DNA of 64,000 nt, taken from NCBI GenBank assembly GCA_964036155.1, contig OZ038423.1:3425249-3489248 (forward strand), written 5' to 3'. Shown here one piece after another: positions 11,249 to 24,265 of this stretch (position 1 is the first letter of the stretch; each line of letters begins with the position of its first letter). Both the position numbers and the translations under genes were made by a program. Below the pieces are notes generated by a model that worked only from the letters and a program-made list of their open reading frames with translations, was not told the origin of the DNA and searched no databases. The DNA is from Diploscapter coronatus. Taxonomy: Eukaryota; Nematoda; Chromadorea; Rhabditida; Rhabditidae.

Positions 11249-11884
11249 TTAGCTGCATTTGCAAACGTTGACTTCTCTGTCCATGCCCAAACATGATTCC
11301 GTGTTCTTCACGCATTGACCGCTTCGATAGCCCTGGCTCTTGCAGCTGAAAATATCACCATTGAGCTCATTTCTTTTGGGATGAAAAATATTTCTTGGAA
11401 GATAAGATAATAGACGATGCTGTTGATTATTATGTTACTTATGAGCCTCTTTCTACTCGGAGTTTTACTAATGACAGTTTAAAGAAAACTATTTCAGGAG
11501 CATTTGAATTCAGGCAAATAAATTAGGAATCTACAAGAATAGGATGACAATAAATTTGTGAAATCTAGATTTCTATGAACTAGGTCATTCACTCACTTGT
11601 CATTACATCTCGGATATCCAAAGAAAGCCCAGAAATCTTCGTTGTCACATCGAGATCCGGTAACAAAATTCCAGCAGTCGTCGCGTTTAACTCGAACTGA
11701 AGAGAATCGCTTATTTTGCAATGTGTTTTGAAACAAAGACAGATACATCAAGATCAAGCTACAATAGGAGTTATTTTTCGAAATCTCTCCAATTAAAGAG
11801 AAAATATAACTTGCCTGCTTCTGAGGCGACAATCATAGCTGATAGGGCAATGCAAGCCAACAAGAAGGCGTTGAGGAATTTCAT
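11249..11884 (-). CDS. Secreted CS-alpha-beta peptide, macin/defensin-like, 88 aa
   Basis: Three exons, 11815-11884, 11597-11696 and 11249-11345, join in phase (89 codons with stop). The first exon encodes a signal peptide, MKFLNAFLLACIALSAMIVA. The second starts with VRVKR, a possible dibasic cleavage site, followed by the mature part starting DDCWNF. The mature peptide has eight cysteines, with CNDNC (CxxxC), SGQC (GxC) and CKC (CxC) in the order of the cysteine-stabilised alpha-beta fold; the DDCW start and eight-cysteine layout resemble macins. Such peptides are antimicrobial in other animals; here that is inference. The first intron has a GC donor (G|GCAAGT). A 5' UTR intron or trans-splice acceptor (TTTGTTTCAG) sits just before the ATG, and a TATA box lies at 12006-12012. 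No paralogue is seen nearby. Confidence 0.75.
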
Positions 11885-12005
11885 CTGCTTCTGAAACAAA
11901 CTTTCAGATAAATATCCTGAATATCAGTTTACCTCAAAATAGCAAAAAGTATTACAAAGTCGACAAATTCAGCCCCGAACTGATTTCTACCGAAACAGAG
12001 TCGGG

Positions 12006-12012
12006 CTTTATA
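12006..12012 (-). promoter_or_regulatory. TATA box of the macin-like gene
   Basis: On the minus strand the sequence reads ATCATATAAAGCCC, about 120 bp upstream of the ATG at 11884. The distance leaves room for a short first exon and a leader intron (GAGGTAAAC ... TTTCAG). Confidence 0.5.
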
Positions 12013-12019
12013 TGATACT

Positions 12020-13502
12020 GGATTGAGGAAGTTTGTCCATTGCATCTGGTAGGCGGTCGGGTGTTTACCACTCTCATTCTCACAATCGGACTCATCGTAT
12101 TTTTTCTAGCTGACATTAAACCGCTCATCCCAGCGTGAGTTACAATGGGCGCTTTTTGATTTTATGATTCTTTTCCGCGAAAATAACGTGTGTAAGCTAT
12201 GACTGTTTGGACAGAGTTTCCCATTGTTCATCTATTCATTTCAACCAGAGCTATGGAAATACATGTTTGCGAAAAGTGGGAGGATTTTTGTTCCTCTAAT
12301 ATGCAAAAACTGCAAAGACTCTTGGCACCGACAGCGTGTGCAATGATTAAATGTCGGTGATACATGGTGATGAGTCACTAACTTCTTTAAAGAAGATATC
12401 GGAAAAATTGCATTTGGTTTCATCTCATCAATGCTAGTACGAGGCTATGATTCAAACGGATCAACTTTTTGCAGATATTAATGCTCATCATTCGAGAAAA
12501 ATAAATTATTCAATTCACTTTATACTTCCAGATAACTGTCAACATCAATTTCCTATAAAACAAGCAATTGATTTATGTAAATTCTCCTAATTATCATGAC
12601 TGGATGGGCTTATTTTGGAAGATCTGAATCTTGATTATCTCCTTTTTCGTGATCAATATGCTGAAATCGTGAGAAATTAGAAATAGCTTTTGAGGTCATT
12701 ATTATTATCCAAACATATTCGACATTCGCTTTGTTGACTTGACATCCATCCAATTATGGATTTGATCACGTTTCAATTGGATTAGTTCTGGAAGTTCCAT
12801 GAACTAAACACATCATAACGTCAACAAAATTAACATTCACAAAGAGACTTTATGGCTTCATTTAGATAAAGGTAAATATTTTGCGCGAAACGTGGTATCT
12901 AACGAAGTAACAAATTTCGCTCATATGACAGCTCCCATGTTTTGATATTTTGGGTATTTTATTGAAATGATGAAAATGCTCCACGTGGATTGTTGACTCG
13001 ACATTTCCAACAAAAGGATGACAACACGAAAGGTTGCAGAGTTCGGTATGAATAATTTTGTAGATCAACATCATGATAAAACAACAAATTTAACGAGGCG
13101 AGAATATTGCAAAAAATACATTTCATGCAAAAGTTAGAAATAATTTGCATAGCAACTGTCTGAACGTTTTGAACGAGTGAATTTTTGAGCTTTCAAAGAG
13201 CATAGCCACAAATATTTGTTTGAATTATTTTTCCGCAGAAACCAAGTACATCCAGATAATAGTTTACTTAAAATAATCAAGTCGAATAAGAGATAATATA
13301 GTGGGAAAATGTTTTAGACTCTTCACTACATCGATAAGCAAAAAATTTACCAATTCGTGAAATGAAATTTATTGCATAGATAGTTCCTTTTGGGACAAAG
13401 AAAGTTGTCAAATTTTAACCAATTTAAAAATCGAACAATTATTTATTATCGCAGTATATTTTTTAAAGCATATAAAATTCGAATAAAACTCATTTTATCG
13501 TC
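12020..13502. other. Intergenic, no gene seen
   Basis: Lies between the macin-like promoter and the 3' end of the ABC transporter. No exon chain, RNA gene or strong repeat recognised on either strand. Confidence 0.5.
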
Positions 13503-16500
13503 CTATTTAGAAAGCAGATTCTGTCGTTTCACCATACTCCAATACTCGCCTTTCTTTTCTAGTAGCTCTTGGTGTGTGCCTAAAATTGCCCTGGAAAATA
13601 TTTTCATGATCCAATTTTATACCGATTTCTGCAATGGATCCAGATTTCATAATCACAATTTGATGAGCATTGACTATGGTCGAAAGTCTATGAGCGATCA
13701 TGATTGTGGTTCGTTTTTCAGAAGCCTTGTCCAGAGCTTCTTGGACTAACTGAAACATTGTAGATGAGGAATTCTGTCTTCCAGATAGTTCGATCAGCTT
13801 ACAAGAAAGATAGTTTAAGCAAAAATCTGTCATGATTTTCCAAAAGTAATTTCTCAGATAGTACTTGCCAATTCATTTTGCCGATCCAACGCCGAAGTCG
13901 CTTCATCTAGCAGAAGAATATCGGGTTCTCTTATTAGGGCTCGAGCAATAGCAATTCGCTGACGTTGGCCTCCGGAAAGTTGAGCGCCTCGTTCACCAAG
14001 TAGAGTATCAATTCCCTGAGGTGGTGTGACATTTTTGGAAGTATTTTAATTCTTCCAGTATACCTGTGGTAAGGTACCCACGAAAGACTTGATGTTAGCC
14101 AACTCCATTGCGTGTTCAATCTGTTGAATGGGAACATCTTCATCAAGGCCATAAGTGATGTTCTCTCGAATGGAACAGTCGAAGAGCACAGGTTCTTGAG
14201 CTACAAGTGCCATCCGAGAGCGTAGATGTCGAGGTTGGATTTCAGGCAAAGGAGTGTCGCCAAGAAGCTGAAGACAAAATTGTATCAATTGAATATTTGC
14301 TGATGCTTGAGAGTAAATCCAGCGGCTACCTATTCATTCGAAAATCTAACTAAAATAAAATTGACCTACAATGATTCCCCTGACAGGATCGTAAAATCGC
14401 TCAATCAGCGAAACAATGGTAGACTTCCCAGACCCACTTGTTCCTACAAGAGCTGTTGTTTTACCAGGAGACATCTAATAGAAAATTGTATATTGTTTGT
14501 GATAAGATCTTTTACCTCGAGAGAAAAATTCTGCAATACAGTGTGATCTGGTCTTTGTGGGTATGCAAATGTGACATTTTGAAGAGCAATCTCCTGCTTT
14601 GAATCTGGAGTTGATCCATCGTTTGAGAGGTTATCAATTTCAGGAGCCTCATTAAGGATCTAAGAAAATATTCACTTTTACTGAAATAATAATGAAAAAA
14701 ATTCACTTTGAAGATCAACCCAGCTGAATACATCGCTTTGATATATTCAGGAATGTAGACTGTAGCCTGAGAGGAGTTGTTCATCACCAAAGTTATCGAG
14801 AAAAGAACACTAAAATATTTTCGTGTCATAAAATTGATTTTTTAAATTCACATGTAGACGTTAATCGGCCACATTTGCCCGTGATAGACCAGATATGCTC
14901 CAAAAGCATAATTCAGAGCATATAGATAGCAAAACGTGGATCTACATAAGCCGAATACGGTGCCCTAAAATTCGAAAATAAAAGCAATGAAACTAACAGC
15001 GTTTTTTTTCAGATTAGTACTTATCTTCGTTGATTTTGAAACATATTAGATGAAAAGTTACCTGGATCAACGATCGCCTTTTGTTTGATTGATGTGCGAG
15101 ATCAAGAATTCCACTAACTCTCTGCATGACTACGCTCTCCATTGATAGAGATCGAACTGTTTTCACGTTTTCAAGGGCTTCGATTGCAACCTAAGTTCTC
15201 ATTTTTGTCAAGAACAAGCCTTTCCGAAACCCTGGATGCAGATTCCAAAGCTTTCATGTCCTTCTTCGTAGCGCCTTCCAGGAAATGTGCAAGTTTGTTC
15301 TCAGCCCACATGTTGAAAGGAAAAGTTAGCGAGGTCTAAAATTATTTGATCCTTAAGAAACTTCCCCTTTTTCACCAATAAAGCCATCTTCCATCCGAAT
15401 GCGTAAGCCAACGTCATTCCTATGATCAATGCGACGACCATCGTACAAACGTGGCCCAATTGAACGTCTACAGCCTGTGATCAAATTCATATGTAGAAGA
15501 TGATGAAAGCTGATGGTTTCTATCTCAAAACCATGGTTTGATCTGTACAACAAGTTCAACTTCATAAGGTAATTGAAAATAATGCCGACTGATAGACAAA
15601 AATAAATTACACATCGGATATTCGCTGAATCCGCCGACAGCCTTGTCGCCAGTCTCTGTGAGCTGCGCTTCGGATCGTCGAAAAAGGAACACTGCACCCG
15701 AAGCAAATGTTTCAGAGTATCCATTTGAAGACAAAGGTCGAGATTTTCAGAAGCAAAAGCGAAGATTATCCTCTAAAGTAGAGAATTGTAAAGACTGGTA
15801 GTGTTTTTGCCTTTGAAATATTTAAAGAAAATATTATTTATTCGAAGATCTCTCTGATACCTACCAGTATTAGCCAGCACGCTCCATCGATGATGCCGAC
15901 GATTAGGAATAGACTTGCCCAAAAGTGTCCTAATTCAAGCAACTCTTCACCGGAATGAGAATAGGCCTGGTGAATTGGAAATTTTAGGCAAGTTCAAAGG
16001 AAGAAGCATACATCGACCATTTTCGAGGTTACGATTCCTAGCGCAGGCATACAGAACCCGTGAATGCACCCGACGACTATTCCAGAGAAGATCAGCATCG
16101 TGACGGGCTTAGAATACGTTATCAGCTTGAAGAGTGTGCCTTTTTCGGCGCTCTCTTCCTCCAACTCCTTCTTCAATCTCGATATGTCATCTTCGTGTTC
16201 TGCTTCGTCGTGATTCGTCGTTGAAATCGATCGTTGAATGAAGGGTTGACAGTCGTGTTCCTTGGTGATGACATCGAAATCTTCGTCAGTGATTTCAGTC
16301 AATGACTGTGCCATCACCATTTCATAGTATTCACTCTTCTTCGTCATTAGTTCTTCGTGAGATCCGACTTCGACAATCTAAAGTCTTAGGAGTGAGCATT
16401 TGATCACCATCATGAAGTCTTTACTTCTCCTTTGTTCATTACAAGAATTCTATCACAGTTCCGAATGGTGGATAGTCGATGAGCAATGACAATAGTGGGT

Positions 16501-19306
16501 TTTCCTTGACATGTCTGCAACTCAATTGATCTGTAATAAGTTTCCGAAAAATGCATCGGTAAATTTGTTACTCTTCATTTATGATTCACGCGGATCAGGT
16601 GAGAAATTATAACAGCAATGACCTTATCAATAGCTTCCTGGACTATAGCTTCATTCTGCGAATCTAAAGCTGAGGTGGCTTCGTCCAGCAGAACAATTTC
16701 TGGACTTCTAATCAAAGCCCTGGCAATGGCAACACGTTGTTTCTGACCTCCTAAACCATCACCATCAATGAACATCTCAAGGTTCTACTAGCCTGACAAT
16801 TGAGCGCCCCTCTCCCCCACAGTCGTTTTGATTCCTTTCGGGAATGAAGTTACAAAATCATATGCATTAGCCTTTATCAGAGCTTCGTAAATTTCAGGCT
16901 GCGTTGCTGAAGGTCTAGCGAATCTTATGTTCTCCTCAATCGTAGCGTTGAATAGGACAGGCTCTTGATTGACGACGCCGATTTTACTTCGGAGATGTTT
17001 CATGTCGAAATCTCGCAACTCCGTCCCGTCGATTTTTATCTGAAATCATTCGGTGAATTTGATTATTAAATGCGTTTCTAAATTTGTTCGGTCTTCATAA
17101 ATCGCTAAAATATTCACTGCGATAAGGATGCGAGAAAATTAGGAGAGTAGTTAGGTTCTTACATTTCCAAGGTGATGCTCGTAGAATCTCAGCAGCAGAT
17201 TGACTATGGATGATTTTCCCGAGCCACTCGCACCAACGATGGCGACCCTTTCTCCGGGTTCGACGCAGAATGAGACCCCTTTGAGGACGTTTATTTCAGG
17301 CCTTGTCGGATAAGCGAAGAATACGTTTCGGAATTCAATTTTGCCATTGATCTCTGGTTTAGTGTCTTCACTTTGTTCGACTTCAATTTCGGGCTCCTAA
17401 ATAATACTTTGATGAAGTTTCCTATTGCTTATGCCATTGAATTTTGTAATGATCATCCCTCGATATTGCACGCATCTTTATCTATTATGTAAGGATTCTA
17501 TATCATTTTACAATAGCTCAAAACCATTACTTTCTTCAGTATTTTGACAATCGGCTTAGCAGCTCCGATTCCCATAGCGATGTGCGACAGATGACTTCCT
17601 CCTTCTTTCAAGTTGCTGGTCGCAAAAATCACGAGGTAGAACACTTTCATCACGTCGCCACCGTTCAATTGACTTTCGTAGACGTACTTCGTACCGAAGT
17701 AATACGCCCCGAATTCGATCACGTAGCTAAAATGTGTTTTTTTATTTGTGTTTTAAGAAGCTTTATATTTTAAAGCGAAATGTTTCAGTTAGTTGACCTC
17801 TTATGTCGGATGCTAATCTTAGATACTCACAAACTAAAATGCTGAAACCCGTCCAACATGCCGCAGTAGATTTTGTATTTTATAGCGATCCATTTTCGAA
17901 TCTCGAGAATTTTTCGATATCTAAAAGTTCGCATAAAAGTGTTTCATTATGTCGTCGTAGAACTTGTTCATTTCATGTCGTTGCCCGTTGAAGGCCATGA
18001 CGGTTTTGATCGAGCTCAGCACTTGCGAAGCCAGTGATCCGGCCTTTTCGCTCTCGATCGACATTTTCTCGTACATTTCGCTCATCCACTGAAAATTACC
18101 ATTCGATCATCAAAAATCTGCTAACCATCACAAGACATTTATGGAAGCATATTCGATTTTTATAAAGTGAAATTTTCAGCAAACCTCCTACAATGACTTA
18201 CCTTGGCGAGCAAAACCGTCCCAACCAGTAGAAATGGAGAAATTATGGATGCAATCAGAGCGAGCTGTACATTGATCATGAAGCTCATTGCGAAAGAGAA
18301 GACGCATTCTAGAAGTGAGCAATTTAGAAAAGGAGGTGAGATGATAGTGGTATTCAACCTGCCAGCAGATGAACCGTCCATCCAAGTTTATTTGTGATTG
18401 CTTCTCGGATTCTCTCGATGTTGTCATTCAGGAGAACACTAAATCTTCCCGTTGAAGCACGATCGAATTGCTCAATGTCCTGAAAGCACGACCATATTCA
18501 GGGCGAGGAGTTTTGTGAGGATAAGTTTCAGAGCATTGCATGACTCAGGGATTCAGTCAGTAAATCATTGATTCTGGTTTGTCACCTGTTTTAGAACATG
18601 GCTGATGAAAGCTGTTCGTAGCCTGAAGGTCATGCACTCCCCCACATATCGGATGCAGGAACTCTAAATTGGAGATGACATTTCTGAGGCAAAAATAATT
18701 TCATACATGTAAGGAAACTGTAACGAAGCTGTAAACACCGATGTAGACGTAGAATAGACAATTTCGAATTGATTCATTGATGAAAATATCGAGAGCCTTT
18801 TGCTTTGATTCGGGATCTAGAAATCATTCGCTTACGTCTCGAGAAATCACATCACCAACACATAAAGGTGAACAAATATTACCTTACAGGTTCATGTGTA
18901 TTATAATGAAAGATACCTGTTGAATTCAGCAATTCGTGGGTTAGATTCATGAAACTTTGTCCTAGATTGCCTATCAGCAAACATATCAAAGGCTGTGCTA
19001 AACTACTCGCCAAAGCACTGATAATTCCGACCACAAATAGAAATCGTTCAAAACCATTCGTTAAAGAAAACTAAAATTACGAATGTTTAAACATTTCAAA
19101 ACGACAATATCTCAAACCAATTCTTTGATCGCATTCCATGCCGATACTTTTTCGTCATTCCTGAAACTTTATTATAACTTTTTATTAAAAATACCTTTAG
19201 AAGCACATAAACTCACGTGTCATTTTGAATCAAATCTTCCCTGAATTTGGACTATTTTGAAGACATCAATAATTTGCTATATTTACCTTTCAGAATTCGT
19301 TGGCAT
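13503..19306 (-). CDS. P-glycoprotein (ABCB full transporter)
   Basis: Plasma-membrane ATP-driven efflux pump of the MDR/PGP type with two membrane domains and two ATPase domains. A chain of many short-intron exons runs from [15 protein letters not shown] (ATG at 19306) to the stop at 13503; early exons (19287-19306, 19217-19240, 19118-19160, 18917-19070, 18707-18816, 18586-18663, 18359-18479 and on) agree in phase. First ATPase: Walker [10 protein letters not shown], signature LSGGQKQR, Walker [14 protein letters not shown]-loop IAHRLST. A linker with an acidic HDEAEHEDD stretch leads to the second half: Walker [10 protein letters not shown], signature LSGGQRQR, Walker [14 protein letters not shown]-loop IAHRLST. 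The C-terminus reads [20 protein letters not shown]. The intron before the first GGQKQR looks like a GC-AG intron. After [13 protein letters not shown] the expected VMNKGE is one base out of frame (see findings). Nematodes carry a dozen or more such genes; the substrate cannot be told. Confidence 0.92.
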
Positions 19307-19969
19307 TTGTCATTAGAATTTCAAAAGTCCAGGGAATAAAAGAATGAAATGAAATAATTGATACGAAACTGAGTGCAAATAGAAAAATGAATGAAAACTG
19401 CTACTTTCCAATGTTGTGCAATCGCGACCGTAGATCAATAAGAATGATCGTTCTTTGATAACGATATTTTGGAGAAAAAGTAAAAGAATATTGCCAAAAG
19501 TCCGTGTCCAACTAAATTTCGAGAGCAATATCTTTGAACTTAAAGTATTTCTTATCCACTGAAAAAATATTTGAATCAAGTTCTTTATCTCAGCATCAGA
19601 TATGTAATTTCACAACGGGATAACAATCATCGTTGAGTAAGTTAAACCCAGGTAAAGTTCGAATTTCATCACAGCACTTTTTAAATCTTACAAGTCACGA
19701 AGAATAAGTTAGGGAGTATAAATTATGTCGAGTCCACTCCAATGTTTTGACACGAATTGCATTTACAGAAAGGCATGTTTCAGATGTGTGTTGGCATTTC
19801 AAAATGCTAGAGAATGTGCGTTTTGAGTACAGAAACGTTCCATTTACATGACATTTGAAGAAAATAGAGGCTCAGTATTTGACAGCACCGTTTGGTAGTG
19901 ATAATAAGTTAATGAGTCTTTGAAAACCTGTATCAGAATAACAAATTTGGAAAATGTATAAATAGTGGT
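19307..19969. other. Spacer between two minus-strand transporter genes
   Basis: About 660 bp holding the PGP promoter and MFSD12-like 3' flank. A short minus-strand frame starting at MKFELYLGL (about 19667) was seen but has no continuation. Spacing is too long for a typical operon. Confidence 0.5.
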
Positions 19970-22900
19970 TTATTCCTCTTCTTGATCTTCGTCATCAGAT
20001 ACGATCGGTCGGACGTCTTCTAAATTTTAAATGATCAAATTTTGAACTATGTTTCAAGAACAACACAAATTTGTTTGTTTTCATAATAAGTTTGGTTAAT
20101 TCGAGTTCTCATATCCTGAATAAGCATCATTAAAGATTTTTCAAAAGGTTGGCCTTTTTGGCAAGTATTATACGAAAGGGGTAAGATGATGAAAAGTTAA
20201 CCTTCGAATACAACTTATTGAAAGAGGGAAATTCCATCTCAATGAATATTTTTGGAAAACGACTTTCAAAATTAGGCCTAAAATTTCACCTCCTCTCGTC
20301 CGATGTCCGATTCTAGCAGGAATGAGAGTGACGAGAACGAGCAAGGCCAGCAGAAGGCAGCAACCGGGGATGAACACCATCACGTTGCGGTAGAAATGGG
20401 TGCATTTCTCGTGAGGCACTTTGGGGCTAAAATATCATTATGGAGATTTTTCGAGACCCAACATTAACTATGTGTTCCAGATTTCAAAATAAGCGTATAT
20501 CGTTTTCCGAATGTTTAGTATCTCAAAATGACCTATTGGATTGAATTCTATTTTTAGCCATAATTGTAGTAAGAAAAATGACAACTACTATCGACGAGGT
20601 GATAAGATCTACATTTTTAACACTATTTCGCTTTCCTCCTTTCCTACCTTATCTCTAACTACTATAAGTCTCACCATATAGTAATTGCCAGAAAAACGGT
20701 TTCTTTTATCAAAATTAAAAGGAAAAATGCTTACTCGCAACTAGGATTGAACAACTCGATGCATTGATAGGCGATTCCATTCGTTAGTTTGTCCATCAAA
20801 CTCATTGCGCCGAACACAAACGCGCCGCTCTCCTGCAAATGTTTCCGAATTTCAAAAGACAAATAATTTCTATTTCATTTACTATCAACTCCGTTTTTCC
20901 TGATGAAAAGGATAACAAAAAATAATTTTTCATCATTCAAGATTTTCTGATAATTTTCAGAATTGTAAAAGATCACTTCTGTAGAAATGATATTTTTGAA
21001 TCGAATTATTCTTCCTCATTTTGATTGGAAATATGTACTTCAAAATTGAATTATTTAGAACCTTTAACTTCCGGGAAAATAGACTTAATTCGAAGAAATT
21101 TAAAATATATATTTTTAAAAGTGACCGTATTCCGATTGATGAGGTCTGTAGTGATGGAGAGTGAAGAGATGAGGAGAATTGCCTGCGCTGCACCGAGAAC
21201 GATCGCAATACCGTACATGTGATACAAAGAGAGGTGGAAGAACCACATCCAAATGCACGAACCCGTTCCGAAGAGAACGCCAGAGAAGAACAGAATCTGA
21301 AATAAAAATTCACTTAGAAAAGAGCAGTATAGGGGAAAAGTCAAACATTTTTTTTTAAATCATGACTGAGATATCCAATTTTCTGTAACTTATTTGAGAT
21401 ATTGTTTGAGAGCCCATTTTTAAAAACAAAAGTGAAAAAACTAACTTAGTTATTCATTTTTCTGCACCTTATTTAAGCAAATTCGAGTCAACAAGGCCTT
21501 TTTTCAAATCAAATACGATAAAACATGACCTGATCATTCATTTTTTGAAGCATATTTTTAAAAATCACCTTCTTATTTATGATTGCATTCAGAAAAGGCA
21601 GTCCGTTGACCATCGAAAAAACGAATGACGAAATGTATGACACCATTGGGAGGATCGCTACATAGTGCTGAAAATAAAAAAAATAAAAAGTTTTCAAAAA
21701 ATTAAAAAATCACCTTCGAATAATTCTGAGTTATGGTAATGTAGAATGGGTAGTAGACTTGAGATACATTCACGAAGAGTCGGGAAAGAGTGTAGAGCAA
21801 GGTTACCTAAAATTTGAAATCAGAAAAGATAATTTCCAAATTCAATTTCTGCTATAAATTCTATGTATTAAAAATGGAAATTTTCATATTTGCTGCTAAA
21901 ATTTTGAGGCATTTCCGAACCTGATAGAATTGCAAATGCCCGAACCACGATGTCCAGTGCATTCGAACGAAATGCTGAGAGGAAATGGAATTCGTTCGAC
22001 TGAAAAATGCTATATTTTGAAAAGTCGCCCAATGTTAACGACAATAATTTCCAAACCTTGCTTTTCATCTTTCGAAATAGACTTATTTCCTACCTTAGCG
22101 ATCGTTGATTTGGCGGTTCCCGAACGAGCGCGTAGAAGAGCAGAGAGACTAATGTGCCCACTCCGATCACCATCAGGCTTGATGTCTGAAAATATACATA
22201 CAAGTTCAATTAAAAAATATAGATCAAATTTAGGTTTCGAAAAAAAGTCGATACAATGTAAATCTTTGCAAAGCTATACCTCTTAACATATGCCACGAGA
22301 AAAGAAATTTCATAAGCATCAAACTTGTAACTAAAGTTTCAAAAATATGGATAATGAGATGGCATTTTAAAAATATGGGAAAAAAAATCGAAATTTACCC
22401 GAAAATGTACGAGATCCTCTGGACCAATCATGGATTCCGAATCTTGTGACAGTAACCAGGCGAGCATCAGAAAAACAGAAATATTCGCCAGTACTGTCGC
22501 CGCGTATCTGAAAAAATATCTTACATGAAAAAATAATAGTTAAATTTTGAAGACAGAAAAATATTGAAAACTAAAATCTACCTCAAAGAATTCATTGTAG
22601 TACGACTAGAATCGACAGTGGATAGTTCTGGGATAAGGGCAAGATGAGCGATCTAAATTTGAAATTTTATTCGGAGAATATGTAAGAAATCAGTATCATG
22701 AGGTATTCTTTCCAATTATATTTCAAAATTTTTAAAATATATATTATTTTACAAATTGAAAAAATAATTAATTTCTATGATTTGATTTCAAAACTTTTGA
22801 GACATTCCACATTTTTAGAAGATTGAAAAATCAACCTGAACGGAAGCCCAGCCGAACTGGAAGACCATGATGAAGGGCGTGAACCAAGCGACTTTCCACC

Positions 22901-24265
22901 AGTCCGTCAAATTGTTCGGGAGAAATAGCCCGTAGATGAAGGGGAACGAAAACGTCACGCATATTGTGCCTGAAAAAATAAACAAATTACATCGTTTTTG
23001 ATATTTCTTATTCAAATCGAGTAGTTCAGCAAAAGAAATGGATTACTGCAATAAACTCGGCATTCAAGCGCAAAATCTCAGAAACATACATATTATTTTC
23101 TAATTCTATCAGTTCAAAAAATAAAATAGAAAATTACCGATGATATGAAACGATATTCTGCGTCCGATTTTGTCGAAGAATTTCGGCAGGTGGTTTCCAT
23201 CCGAAAGAACGCCTACAACTGGAGTGCAAATTGCGTCGGTTGCCTGAAAAATTCGTATTTTTAATGGGCTACATATTTTTGGAAATCTAGCAAGAAATTT
23301 TCAAGATTAATGCTGTCATATTATCTATTGAAAATTAACTGACTTCTCGAAAAAAAGTTTCAAATTAATTTCATGGTAAATAGAGCTTTACGTTTTATGA
23401 CACTTTGATTTTTCTTTTAGCATTTGTTTCAGAATATTGTATTTAGAAAAAAAAATATCATTGAAAACTATAAATGGTTCAAATAAATGTATGGTAAATG
23501 CAATTTTGCATAATATGATTACTCTTTCTCAGTCGAAGATATTGCTTTTAAAAATCCTTTTGCGAAACCAATTTAATGGTATATTTCAAAAATCTACCTG
23601 CCCGATAAGCATGAGCAGCCCAGCAAGGGAGCTCCTGAGCATGAGGACTTTCTCGTTGAACACCATCAAGTAAGTGAACCACATCGACGCACATAAATCG
23701 TTCTCGAAATGGCCCAGGCCTGAAGTTGGACCAAATCAAGTATTTTACGAAAATTTTGCATATACTGATATTTGGTTACATCAAAGATTCCGTTATTTCG
23801 GATTTTTGATTCAAAAATGAAAATAACCTGATGTGAGATTTCATGGACAAATAATGCATTTTTCAAACAAGTTTCAAAATTGATGAAATTTCAATCTCTA
23901 ATTTGGAAAGTGATTCGTCTGTCTGACATTAAAATAGTAAAAACTTTGATATTGTGCACTTTTATCAAATTTGTAAAACGCATCATAAACTTCTAAATAT
24001 TGGGTAATAAATTGCGAATTCTGCAGCCAATTTCTTGATAGAATATGCATGTTTTCTAAAAAAAAATTACCGTATCCGATTTTCTGACCCCACGTCGCGT
24101 CATATTGTGATAGGTTTCGACGTCGGCGGTACTGAAGTAAAAGTAGTATTTTTTTTAAATTATAAAACCTACCGCATTTTCGATAGCGTCAATTTCGGTC
24201 TCCTCTTCGCGGCTTCCATTTCTGACCGGAATGACGATCGGCTCAGGCTCTTCCCCAGATTCCAT
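19970..24265 (-). CDS. MFSD12-type major facilitator protein
   Basis: Twelve-helix MFS transporter; the vertebrate MFSD12 is needed for cysteine import into lysosomes and melanosomes. Exons on the minus strand from ATG 24265 ([14 protein letters not shown], an acidic start with an EEPEP stretch) through [20 protein letters not shown] and [19 protein letters not shown], the family's first-helix signature (human [20 protein letters not shown]). Further matches: [29 protein letters not shown] with [48 protein letters not shown] and [10 protein letters not shown]. The C-terminal tail is acidic ([10 protein letters not shown]) and ends at 19970. Order and identity of the segments follow human MFSD12 throughout, so the family call is strong. 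Introns are longer than elsewhere in the window but carry no recognisable insertion. Confidence 0.9.

Noticed and set aside
12862..13150. Two overlapping minus-strand frames with several Cys and His
   Set aside because: They overlap in different frames, neither has splice or promoter support, and residue use is AT-driven.
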